Shown: piece by piece, positions 1 through 9,271 of the stretch
Layout of the letters: every line of letters starts with the position of its first letter
How positions within the stretch are numbered: position 1 is the first letter of the stretch
DNA from: Myxococcales bacterium
GTDB lineage: Bacteria > Myxococcota_A > Polyangia > Polyangiales > Polyangiaceae
Direction: 5' to 3'
NCBI GenBank assembly: GCA_947473045.1
Contig: CANJCO010000033.1
Span: forward strand, 1 to 54,529
DNA: 54,529 nucleotides
The notes under the pieces: model-generated
What the model was told of the DNA's origin: nothing
What the model saw: the letters and a program-made list of their open reading frames with translations, nothing else
The model's database searches: none
Translations under genes and position numbers: made by a program

Positions 1-2
1 AT

Positions 3-1391
3 TTCATCGAAATCGGCTACCCCGCCGCGCTGCTGGAAGAGCGCATTTTGCTGGTCGATACGCCAGGCGTCAACGACCTGTCGCTGCAGCGCTCCGACAT
101 CACCTACAGCTACATTCCAAGGGCCGATGCGGTGCTGTTTCTGCTCGATGCCGGGCAAATTCTGAAAGAGAGCGAGCGCGTCTTTCTTGAAGAAAAGCTG
201 CTCCGGGGGTCGCGCGACAAGATCGTGTTCGTGATCACCAAGTGGGACTTGCTCAGCGAGAGCGAGCGGCAGGAAGCGCTCGCCTACGCGAAGGCGCAGC
301 TCGCGAAGCTCGTCACCGCGCCCGTGGTGTTTCCGGTGAGCGCCGAACGCGCGATCGCAGGCGATTTTGCAGCCAGCGGCCTTGCCGACCTGCTCGCCTA
401 CCTGACGCGATTTCTCGCCGAGGAGCGCGGACGCATCCTGCTGGGCAACGCGATCGGCGAGGCGCTCGGCGCGGCCGCGACGCTGTCGAAGGGCATCGAC
501 GCGCGGCGACGGGCGATCTCGATGAGCAACGAGGAAATCGACCGCAGAATCGGCCTGCTCGAGGCCGATCTGGCCGGACAGTCCGGCACGCTCGAACAGC
601 GGCGGGCGCACATTCGCGAAGAGGTCAGCGGAATCAAAGTCGGCGCCCGAAAAGACCTCGAGCGCTTCGTCGACGAAGTGATTCGGCAGCTGCCCAACGT
701 CATCGATGCGGCCAAGGCCGACGAGCTGAAGCAGTACCTTCCCAGCTTTCTCGAAGACACGTTTCGCACATGGGGAGAGGCGCAAACGCGGGAGCTCGGG
801 GGCCAGCTCGAAGGCCTCGCCGAGCGCACGATCGCCCTGGTGAGGGACGACGCGCACGACGCCACGCGGCGCGTGGGCGAGGCGCTCGGAGCCGATGTAA
901 AGCGCCTCGACGTGCGGGTCGATACGTTCAACTACGACGCGGGAGTGAGCGCGCTGCTCGCCATCGGCATCGGCACGCTCTTCGTGAACCTCATGCTGGG
1001 GGGCGTGCTGATCGCGGCAGCCCCCGTCGTGGCCTACATGCTGCGCGGCCGCATCGAGGGCGAGTACCGCAAGCGGGCGAAAGAGCTCGCCCCCGACGTG
1101 GTTCGCGCCGCTGCCGCGAAGGTGGGCCCCAAGCTCGACGAGTTGGTCGATGCCTTCGCAGAAAAGCTCGAGGCCTGGGTCGTGACCGCGAGCGAAGAGC
1201 TCTACCGCGAAGTGCTCGAAGTGCTGCGCGATGCCCGCGAAGCGCGACAGCGCGGAACGGTCGACGAAGTCGGTGCGACCGCGGATGTCGAGGCCGAGGC
1301 AGGCGCGCTGGCCGCCGGCGTGGTGCATCTCGAGGCGATGCGCGCTGCGCTGTGGTCGCCCGGCGAGCGCGCCCGGATCGCGCCGGCGTAA
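3..1391 (+). CDS. Dynamin-like large GTPase, 5' end outside window
   Basis: The frame is open from the first bases, so the N-terminus with the P-loop lies upstream of the window. The G3 motif LLVDTPGVND (about 51-80) and the G4 motif FVITKWDLL (228-254) are visible. They are followed by a long charged helical region, a hydrophobic segment at about 945-1045 and a helical C-terminal tail. The order GTPase, stalk, membrane segment, tail fits bacterial dynamin-like proteins, which bind and remodel membranes. The TTG at 48 sits inside the GTPase core and is not a start. The partner gene often paired with such proteins cannot be checked here. The family is well supported; the physiological role is unknown. 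Confidence 0.85.
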   Translation, partial: FIEIGYPAALLEERILLVDTPGVNDLSLQRSDITYSYIPRADAVLFLLDAGQILKESERVFLEEKLLRGSRDKIVFVITKWDLLSESERQEALAYAKAQLAKLVTAPVVFPVSAERAIAGDFAASGLADLLAYLTRFLAEERGRILLGNAIGEALGAAATLSKGIDARRRAISMSNEEIDRRIGLLEADLAGQSGTLEQRRAHIREEVSGIKVGARKDLERFVDEVIRQLPNVIDAAKADELKQYLPSFLEDTFRTWGEAQTRELGGQLEGLAERTIALVRDDAHDATRRVGEALGADVKRLDVRVDTFNYDAGVSALLAIGIGTLFVNLMLGGVLIAAAPVVAYMLRGRIEGEYRKRAKELAPDVVRAAAAKVGPKLDELVDAFAEKLEAWVVTASEELYREVLEVLRDAREARQRGTVDEVGATADVEAEAGALAAGVVHLEAMRAALWSPGERARIAPA

Positions 1392-1511
1392 GCGCGTCAG
1401 CACGCAATCGCGGCAGAAAACACGACAAGTGGACATTCAGCTCTGCCTTCTGGTATTGCGCGGTGAGGGCGGGGTCTTTTTTTCCTTCTCCGCCACGAGC
1501 GATTACCTAAA

Positions 1512-2264
1512 ATGCCGATTTCCAAGAAGAACAAGCCGAAGCTGTCCGCGGCAAAGGTCGTAAAGACCAAGGCCACCAAGCCCGCGAAAGCGGCGCCCAA
1601 GGTCGCCAAAGCCGCAGCGAAGACCGCCAGGGCGCCGGCGAAGAGCGCGAAATCTGCAACGAAATCCACCGCAAAAACCGGCGGCAAGTCGAAGGCGGGC
1701 GCGGCGGGCAAAGACGAAAAGGGCAAGCGCAAGCTCGGTCTGCGAGGCGCCGCTCCGTGGGCCGCGCGTCATGCCGCCAAGCACGCCGAAGAGGCCCGGG
1801 CGCGCGCTTCGCAGCCTGCCCTTCCCGGCAGCGCACGCGCCACGATTCGCACCCCTTCCGGCGCTGAAGACATCAAGCAGAAGATCGGCGCGCTCAACAA
1901 CTGCCTCGCCCAGATCAAGGGCCTGCGCAAAGCCCTCCACAAGACCTTCTTCGACATCGGCCTCGTGCTCCGCGACATTCAGGCACGCAAGCTGTTCGAG
2001 CCCAAAGGCTACGGCACCTTCGACGCGTTTCTCGATCGCGAGATCGACCTGGGCAAGACGACCTCGCAGCGCCTCGTCCGCATCACGCAGGTGTTCATCA
2101 AAGAGGCCGCGCTCGACTTCGGCATGGAGCGTTGCATCAACGGCTTGATGACCCTCGAAGCCGTGCCCGAAGCGGCGGGTTCGTCGGTGCGCCTCGAAAG
2201 CGGCAAGATTCCGCCGGCTCCGATTTCGACGACGATGCTGCCGCTGCGTCCGCCCGGCCGCTGA
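1512..2264 (+). CDS. Histone H1-like Lys/Ala-rich tail fused to a small helical domain
   Basis: This is a 250-residue protein. Residues 1 to about 75 are almost only Lys, Ala, Pro, Thr and Ser with AAK/PAK repeats, like eukaryotic H1 tails and the H1-like proteins known from several bacteria. Residues of about 115-225 form a separate helical domain with the pattern IGLVLRDIQARKLFEPKGY, then GTFDAFLDREIDLGKTTSQR. That pattern resembles domains in phage and plasmid proteins where a wing-like segment precedes a helix. I infer a nucleoid-associated or DNA-binding role; the domain identity is not certain. No clear ribosome site precedes the ATG. It converges on the kinase gene with a 4-base gap. 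Confidence 0.75.
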   Translation: MPISKKNKPKLSAAKVVKTKATKPAKAAPKVAKAAAKTARAPAKSAKSATKSTAKTGGKSKAGAAGKDEKGKRKLGLRGAAPWAARHAAKHAEEARARASQPALPGSARATIRTPSGAEDIKQKIGALNNCLAQIKGLRKALHKTFFDIGLVLRDIQARKLFEPKGYGTFDAFLDREIDLGKTTSQRLVRITQVFIKEAALDFGMERCINGLMTLEAVPEAAGSSVRLESGKIPPAPISTTMLPLRPPGR

Positions 2265-2268
2265 CCGG

Positions 2269-3822
2269 CTACGCCCCTGCCCCTCCACCCTCCGGCGCAC
2301 TTCGCGCTGCCGGAAGCGACACGATCACGCTCGCGCCCTTGCCCCGCGCGCTGTCGATGCGCACGTCTCCGCCGTGCTGATCGATGATCTTGCGCACGAT
2401 CGACAGCCCAAGCCCCGTTCCTGCCTCCTTGGTGGTGAAGAACGGGTCGAACACTTGCGCGAGCACGCTCGGGTCGATTCCGGGGCCGGTGTCGTCGAGC
2501 TGTAAGACCACTTTATTTTCTCTTGAAAAGACTTTTGCGCTCAGCGATCCGCCGTCTTTCATGGCCTCAAGGGCGTTGACGACCAGGTTGAGCACGACTT
2601 GCTTCAACTTCTCGGCGTCGCCGATCGCACGCGGCCCGTCGCTGTCGATTTCGACGGCGATCTTCACTCCGCGCGCTTCGGCCTGCTCCCGCTCGAGGGC
2701 GAGCACGGCCTCGACCAGCTCGCCAAGCTCGACCGCCTGACGCGACAACTCCCTCGGGCGCGCGAGCTCGAGGAACTCGGTGAGGAGCCGCCCGAGGCGA
2801 CCGATCTCGTCGCCCACGATGTGGAGGCGCTTGTGCATTTCGCTGCGCGTGCCGGGGCTCAGCTCGGCGAGCCTGTCGACGGCGCGGTTGAGCAGGTGAA
2901 GCTGCAAATTGGCTGCGTTTAGGGGGTTTCGAATCTCGTGGGCGAGGCCCATCGCGAGCTCGCCCATCGCGGAGAGCGCCTCGGCGTCGGCCGCTCGCTT
3001 CTCGAGCGCGCGGCGCTCGGTCGTGTCGATCCCGATGCCGTAGACGAGCCCGCCGCCTTCGGAGTGGGCGAAGCCGTCACGCACCCGCGACAGGTGCCAG
3101 CGCACCCGGTGCATCGCCCCGCGCTCGGCCAGGCGATCGCCGAACGACGTCTCGACTTCCCGCGCTTTGTCCCCGGCGAGCGCCGCCGCCAGCGCGTCGG
3201 TCAGCCTCTGCCCGTCTTCGCGCGAGACCCATCGCGAGACAAAATCGTGACCCCGCGCCTCCTCGGACGCAACGCCGGCCATCGAGGCTGCTTTTCTATT
3301 GAAAAGAACCACGCCGCCGCTCGCGTCAAGCGCCACGACCAGAACGTCGGTGAGCTCGACCACTGCGCGATAGCGACGCTCGAGCTCCGCGCGCTCACGC
3401 GTGAGACGCACCTTGGTGATCGCCTGCTCGACGGTCGCGATGAGCTCTTCGGGGCGGAAGCTCTTGACGATGAGGGCGAACGCGCCGCTGCGGAGCGCGG
3501 CGATGGCGGCGTCCATGCTCGCGAAGCCGGTGATGAGGACGACCTCGCCCTCGACCGACAGCGCGCGCAGCGGGATGATCAAGTCGACGCCGCTCGCGTC
3601 GGGGAGCTTCACGTCGACGATCGCCACATCGAAGCCTTCGTCGCGGGCCATCGCAAGCGCTTCGCGACCGCACGTGGCCGTGCGCACGACGTAGGCCGCC
3701 GGGCCAGTGCCGGCGCCCAACAGGACGTCGCGGAGGGCCCCTGCGAGGTCGGCGTTGTCGTCGACGATGAGCACGCGGCCAAGCGAAGTCGCCCGCGGCG
3801 GGGTCGGAAGCGTCTGCGGCAT
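2269..3822 (-). CDS. Hybrid sensor: receiver, PAS and histidine kinase
   Basis: This cytoplasmic 517-residue protein has a receiver domain (about 17-130; acidic pocket D21/D22, phospho-acceptor D70, Lys120), a PAS domain (about 150-265), a dimerization/phospho-acceptor helix with His295 in GLAHEIRNP, and an HATPase domain with NLVVNALEAM, DTGPGIDP and GTGLGLSIV boxes. There is no membrane segment. The receiver at the N-terminus suggests that it takes phosphate from, or is gated by, another kinase. The usual Lys-Pro after the receiver's last strand is Lys-Ser here (IVKSFRPEE). It starts 8 bases after gatB on the same strand. No output regulator is adjacent, so the target is unknown. Confidence 0.93.
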   Translation of the reverse strand: MPQTLPTPPRATSLGRVLIVDDNADLAGALRDVLLGAGTGPAAYVVRTATCGREALAMARDEGFDVAIVDVKLPDASGVDLIIPLRALSVEGEVVLITGFASMDAAIAALRSGAFALIVKSFRPEELIATVEQAITKVRLTRERAELERRYRAVVELTDVLVVALDASGGVVLFNRKAASMAGVASEEARGHDFVSRWVSREDGQRLTDALAAALAGDKAREVETSFGDRLAERGAMHRVRWHLSRVRDGFAHSEGGGLVYGIGIDTTERRALEKRAADAEALSAMGELAMGLAHEIRNPLNAANLQLHLLNRAVDRLAELSPGTRSEMHKRLHIVGDEIGRLGRLLTEFLELARPRELSRQAVELGELVEAVLALEREQAEARGVKIAVEIDSDGPRAIGDAEKLKQVVLNLVVNALEAMKDGGSLSAKVFSRENKVVLQLDDTGPGIDPSVLAQVFDPFFTTKEAGTGLGLSIVRKIIDQHGGDVRIDSARGKGASVIVSLPAARSAPEGGGAGA

Positions 3823-3830
3823 GGGTCGCG

Positions 3831-5276
3831 CTACCCGAGCCCGAGCGCGCGCTTGATCGCGTCGTTGACCATCTGCGGATTGGCGCTGCCCTTGGTCTCT
3901 TTCATGACCTGCCCGACGAAAAAGCCCATGAGGCTCGCCTTCCCCGCTCTCAGGGCCTCGGCCTGGCGGCTGTTGGCGAGGACGATCGCGGCCACGATGG
4001 CGTCGATGGCCGCCGCATCGGAGACTTGCGCCATGCCGCGCTCGCGCACGACGTCGGCCGGGGCGCGCGGGGTGCCGGCGATAAGCGCGTAGACTTCTTT
4101 TGCCTGCTTGCCGCTGATCGTGGCGGCGTCGACCAGCCCGAGCAGCTCGGCGAGCTGCGCCGGCGAAATCGGGAAGTCGGCTTCGAGTCCGCGGGTGACG
4201 ATCCCGCCCAAAATTTCGCTTTGAACGAAATTTGCGGCCTTCGCGCCGTCGCCGTGAAGTCGCGCGCAGTGCTCAAAAAATGACGCTATTTGAGGATGCT
4301 GCGTGAGCACCTGCGCCGCATAGGGCGTGATTTCATATTGTGAAACGAATCGTTCACGCTTGGCCCGTGGCAGCTCGGGCATGGCCTGCCGTACCTGCTC
4401 GATCCACGCGTCTTCAAGCACCAGCGGCGGCAAATCGGGCTCGGGGAAGTAGCGGTAGTCCTGCGCGGTCTCCTTGCTGCGCATCGAAAACGTGCGGCCG
4501 GCCTTTTCGTCCCACCCGCGCGTCTCGTGCTCGATGCGCCCGCCGCCCTCGACGATGGCCTGCTGGCGCAGCGCCTCGTACTCGATCGCCTTTTGCACGA
4601 AGCGAAACGAGTTAATGTTCTTGAGCTCGACGCGCGTCCCGAGCTGCGGCGCGCCTTTTTTTCGGATGGACACGTTCGCGTCGCAGCGAAACGAGCCCTC
4701 TTCGAGGTTGCCGTCGTTGATGCCGATGAAGATGAGAATTTCCCGCAGCGACCGCAGGTATTCGGCCGCCTCGGCGCCGCTCGACAGCTCAGGCTCGCCC
4801 ACGATCTCGACCAGCGCCACGCCGGAGCGGTTCAGATCCACGATCGAGTCTTCGCCGCGCGCGTGGCTGCTCTTGCCGGCGTCTTCTTCCATGTGCACGC
4901 GGGTGATGCGCACGACCTTTTCGACTCGCGCGCCCGACGCGCCAGGGACCTCGATGCTGAGCGCGCCTCCCTCGCTGCAGGGCTCGTCGAACTGACTGAT
5001 CTGGTAGCCCTTGGGCAAGTCCGGATAGAAGTAGTTCTTGCGCGAAAATCGGCTTGTTTTCTGCAGCGTGCAGCCGAGCGCGAGGGCCGTACGAACCGCG
5101 AATTCGACCGCACGGGCGCTGAGCACCGGCAGCGCTCCGGGCAGGCCAAGGCAAGTCGGGCAGACCTGCGTGTTGGGGGCTGCACCGAAGGTCGCGGGGC
5201 AGGCGCAAAACGCCTTGGTATGCGTCAGCAGCTGCGCATGCACCTCAAGGCCGATGACGGTCTCGTACTCGCTCAT
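3831..5276 (-). CDS. gatB: Aspartyl/glutamyl-tRNA amidotransferase subunit B
   Basis: GatB is the kinase/transamidase subunit of GatCAB, which converts Glu-tRNA(Gln) and/or Asp-tRNA(Asn) to the amide form. The 481-residue length is normal. The hallmarks are the N-terminal VIGLEVHAQL, the Cys-rich CPTCLGLPGALPV, the segment PDLPKGYQISQFDEP, and the C-terminal YqeY-like region ending NPQMVNDAIKRALG. gatA and gatC are not in the window, so the operon is split. The ATG at 5276 is preceded by TAGCCT 10 bases upstream and no Shine-Dalgarno sequence. The identification is firm. Confidence 0.97.
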   Translation of the reverse strand: MSEYETVIGLEVHAQLLTHTKAFCACPATFGAAPNTQVCPTCLGLPGALPVLSARAVEFAVRTALALGCTLQKTSRFSRKNYFYPDLPKGYQISQFDEPCSEGGALSIEVPGASGARVEKVVRITRVHMEEDAGKSSHARGEDSIVDLNRSGVALVEIVGEPELSSGAEAAEYLRSLREILIFIGINDGNLEEGSFRCDANVSIRKKGAPQLGTRVELKNINSFRFVQKAIEYEALRQQAIVEGGGRIEHETRGWDEKAGRTFSMRSKETAQDYRYFPEPDLPPLVLEDAWIEQVRQAMPELPRAKRERFVSQYEITPYAAQVLTQHPQIASFFEHCARLHGDGAKAANFVQSEILGGIVTRGLEADFPISPAQLAELLGLVDAATISGKQAKEVYALIAGTPRAPADVVRERGMAQVSDAAAIDAIVAAIVLANSRQAEALRAGKASLMGFFVGQVMKETKGSANPQMVNDAIKRALGLG

Positions 5277-5286
5277 GGTGCGACGG

Positions 5287-5292
5287 AGGCTA
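5287..5292 (-). promoter_or_regulatory. Predicted -10 box of gatB (TAGCCT)
   Basis: TAGCCT lies 10 bases before the gatB ATG with no purine-rich ribosome site between, so transcription would start at or very near the start codon. Confidence 0.45.
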
Positions 5293-5333
5293 GCAGACGC
5301 GCAACCCGGCCCGGTGCGCGGCGAGCGCGGCGG

Positions 5334-6485
5334 TCACTCTGCGGCGGCGCAGCAGCGAAAGCCGGTGGAGTAGTCGTGATACTCGTGCGCGTGCGCCCGC
5401 GTGGCGTAGCTGCATCCGTCGCCGTTGATGGTCGTGTCGAGGTAGTAGCCGCCCGCGAACGTACCGTGGGGGGCGGCGGGATCGGACGAGACCCACTCGT
5501 GCAGGTTGCCCACGATGTCGACGACGCCATAGTCGTTTGTGCACGCGGGGTAATCGCCAGTGAGCGCCAGCGCGCCGGAGACCTGACCGAGGCGCGGATC
5601 GTTGAGCCTCGTCCAGACGGCGGGATCGATCTGCGAGGGACGAACGCTCGGCTTGCCTACGACCCTGCGGCGCGGCGGCGGAGCGGTCTTCGCGCCGGCC
5701 CTCGCGGGGGATCGCGCGGGAGGCCTCGCAGCAGCGGCAGCCGCAGGCCTGCGCGCCGGATTACCTGTATGCTGCACGGTCTTCTTTTTCGCGCTTTGCG
5801 GCGGATGCGCCGCTCTCGCTGCGTGCGGCGTCGCGCGCCCGGGCTGCTGGCGGGGGCCCGGAGCGGCAGCCGCAGCGAACGCCGCAGGAAATACGGCGAG
5901 CACCGCGCTCTTTCCGAGGTCGTTGCAGCTGCCCGGCTGACGGCTGTCTCCGTACGGAAACGCGGTTCGCGATGGGCCCATGCACGCGGTCTTCCACTCG
6001 TCGTAGCGGCACAGTCGTTTTCCGGAGGCCGCACATGCGTCCTGCGCCTGCACTTCGCTGATGAAGCCTTGCGGAAAGACATGCGGCTCACTCACCGCGC
6101 GAACGTCGTGACCGTCGACGGCCAGGTAGTGCGGGTACGGCGCCTCAGTGCCGTCGGGGAGCATTTCGACCAGCGACGCTTCGTAGACGTCGATGCAGAA
6201 GCGTCCCTCGATCGACACCATGTTCGTCGGGCAAGGCGCGCTCGCGTCGGCGGCCTCGGCGGCGTCACCTTCGGCCGCGTCCGCGCCCTCAGCGACCGCT
6301 TCGCCGTCGGAATTCGCGCCTGCGCCTCCGTCGTCCGCGGCATCCGCTGCGAGCGCGGCGGCCCCGTCCGGAGAGGCTGCGTCGCCAGGATCGGTGCGAG
6401 GCTCCGCGCCAGGTCGCGCAGGCGAGGACGCGCACGCCGCGGCGACAGCGAGCGCGACTGAACACGCAAGCAAGCGGCGACGCAT
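5334..6485 (-). CDS. FGE/sulfatase-modifying-factor-like lipoprotein with a low-complexity insert
   Basis: This 383-residue protein has a signal peptide with lipobox Cys18, an Asp/Ala-rich linker to about residue 83, then a formylglycine-generating-enzyme-type C-lectin fold: PTNMVSIEGRFCIDVYEAS, GKRLCRYDEWKTAC, FPYGD, NLHEWVSS and a terminal STGFRCC. Such lipoproteins are common in myxobacteria and most are not proven enzymes. Residues of about 200-283 (bases 5637-5888) are a Pro/Ala/Arg-rich insert in the middle of the fold. No sulfatase neighbour is present. It is divergent from the small gene at 6612 and starts 9 bases after TAGACT. The fold is confident; catalysis is doubtful. Confidence 0.85.
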   Translation of the reverse strand: MRRRLLACSVALAVAAACASSPARPGAEPRTDPGDAASPDGAAALAADAADDGGAGANSDGEAVAEGADAAEGDAAEAADASAPCPTNMVSIEGRFCIDVYEASLVEMLPDGTEAPYPHYLAVDGHDVRAVSEPHVFPQGFISEVQAQDACAASGKRLCRYDEWKTACMGPSRTAFPYGDSRQPGSCNDLGKSAVLAVFPAAFAAAAAPGPRQQPGRATPHAARAAHPPQSAKKKTVQHTGNPARRPAAAAAARPPARSPARAGAKTAPPPRRRVVGKPSVRPSQIDPAVWTRLNDPRLGQVSGALALTGDYPACTNDYGVVDIVGNLHEWVSSDPAAPHGTFAGGYYLDTTINGDGCSYATRAHAHEYHDYSTGFRCCAAAE

Positions 6486-6494
6486 CGGCTGGGG

Positions 6495-6500
6495 AGTCTA
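6495..6500 (-). promoter_or_regulatory. Predicted -10 box (TAGACT) of the FGE-like gene
   Basis: TAGACT ends 9 bases before the ATG at 6485, with no Shine-Dalgarno sequence between. This is consistent with a leaderless transcript. Confidence 0.4.
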
Positions 6501-6611
6501 CCGTTTCCGACGATCGCAGCAAGTTGTTGGCGCAATTCGCCCGCCGCGCGACGCGCGCACGCAGAACGAGGCTCCCGCCGGCGTCGATCCCTTGGTACAG
6601 GGTGATCGACG

Positions 6612-6872
6612 ATGAGCTTCGGACGAAACCCACACGTGGCCAAAGCAGAGGCAGAAGAGCAAAAAGCGCAGTGCGCGAAAGACGACGCCGGCGCCGAGCG
6701 TTCGTGGCGCGAGGCGGCCCGCCAATGGGATCGCGCAGCGGAGCGCGAAACGGACGCCAAGCGGCGCCTCGAATACGCAGGCAGGGCCGAGGCCGCGCGA
6801 CTGGCCGCCGACGGCGATCTGAGCGAAAGCGCCGCCGCCGTCGCGCCCGAAGTGTCGAAGTTGTACAATTAG
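6612..6872 (+). CDS. Small charged helical protein, unknown
   Basis: This is an 86-residue, Ala/Glu/Arg-rich, probably all-helical protein (AKAEAEEQKAQCAKDDAGAE and onward) with no signal peptide or recognised domain. Its composition suggests two amphipathic helices, as in small TPR-like or coiled-coil proteins. It sits between the divergent FGE-like gene and the FtsB-like gene, 84 bases upstream of the latter. I do not recognise a family. The coding call rests on the open frame, codon style and position. Confidence 0.55.
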   Translation: MSFGRNPHVAKAEAEEQKAQCAKDDAGAERSWREAARQWDRAAERETDAKRRLEYAGRAEAARLAADGDLSESAAAVAPEVSKLYN

Positions 6873-6956
6873 CGGCCCTGCCCCGCGGCGATCGGCGTTG
6901 GGCGGCGACCCCTACAAATTCGCCATGATCCCTTGATTCGCTGTAAGACCGCACCT

Positions 6957-7265
6957 GTGACGGTCGCCCGCAAAGTCTCGCGCTTCACCGAGCGCGCCCT
7001 GCCCATCGGCATTTTGACGGTCGCCGCCGTGAGCGTGCCCATTTTGATGCTGCGCCCCGAAGGCGTCACGCGCATGCACGCGCTGCAGCGCGAGCTCGAC
7101 GACGTTCACTCGCAGAACGCCGAGCTCGCGCGAGACGTCGGCGCGCTGCGGGCGGAAGTTCAAGGGCTGCGCGACGATCCGAAAGCCGTCGAAAAAATCG
7201 CGCGCGAAGAGCTCGGACTCGTGCGCAAAAGCGAGATCGTCTTTCAGTTCGGCAAGCCGCGCTGA
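6957..7265 (+). CDS. FtsB/DivIC-like septum formation protein
   Basis: This is a small bitopic protein. It has a short cytoplasmic N-terminus, a membrane helix (ALPIGILTVAAVSVPILML), a heptad-like coiled coil (LQRELDDVHSQNAELARDVG) and the C-terminal motif DDPKAVEKIAREELGLVRKS-E. That is typical of the DivIC/FtsB family, which links FtsL and FtsQ in the divisome. I take the GTG at 6957 as start because TAAGAC lies 8 bases upstream; a TTG at 6933 is in frame and would add eight residues. The family call is good; no other cell-division gene is nearby. Confidence 0.85.
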   Translation: MTVARKVSRFTERALPIGILTVAAVSVPILMLRPEGVTRMHALQRELDDVHSQNAELARDVGALRAEVQGLRDDPKAVEKIAREELGLVRKSEIVFQFGKPR

Positions 7266-7297
7266 GGCGGCCGTAGCGAAGTGGCCGGCGGTGGCGC

Positions 7298-7303
7298 TAC
7301 CAT
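7298..7303 (+). promoter_or_regulatory. Predicted -10 box (TACCAT) of the mutase gene
   Basis: TACCAT lies 10 bases before ATG 7314. It favours that ATG over the in-frame GTG at 7281, which is upstream of the box. Confidence 0.4.
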
Positions 7304-7313
7304 CGACGATCGC

Positions 7314-8974
<1,661 letters not shown>

Positions 8975-8978
<4 letters not shown>

Positions 8979-9226
8979 AGGCATCGCGCTGCGTCCGCCA
9001 CGGCCTCGCGACCGGTCCGGGCGGGCTGTGCGCGCTGTGCCATCGTGACCTGCACGCCGGCGAAGGCGCGCTGATTCGGCGGCGCGACAAACCGCTGCGC
9101 ACCTTGACGCGGATCGCGGTCGCGATCGCGGCCGGGATCACGACGTTTGGGCTGCTCCTTGCGATTTTCGACAAGGCTGATGCGCCGCCTTCGCCAGCCC
9201 CTGGCGGCGACGCCGCGAGCGAGTGA
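8975..9226 (+). CDS. Small Cys-containing single-span membrane protein
   Basis: This 83-residue protein starts with GTG overlapping the mutase stop codon (GTGA). Its N-terminal Cys/His cluster (CVRHG, then CALCHRD) looks like a small zinc knuckle on the cytoplasmic side. It is followed by one membrane helix ([19 protein letters not shown]) and a short acidic/proline tail. The translational coupling suggests co-expression with the mutase, but a functional link is not shown. I do not recognise a named family. Confidence 0.6.
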
Positions 9227-9258
9227 TCCGGCGTGACGAGGGCCCGCGCGAAGTGCGC

Positions 9259-9264
9259 TAGCAT
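9259..9264 (+). promoter_or_regulatory. Predicted -10 box (TAGCAT) before the MopE-like gene
   Basis: TAGCAT overlaps the first two bases of ATG 9263 and lies 7 bases before the in-frame GTG 9272. This makes GTG 9272 the likelier start if the transcript is leaderless. Confidence 0.4.
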
Positions 9265-9271
9265 GACCTCC

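Noticed and set aside
4527-6461. Long + strand open frame opposite gatB and the FGE-like gene
   Set aside because: It is the antisense of two well-supported genes. The translation is Arg/Ala-rich with no domain, as expected in GC-rich DNA.
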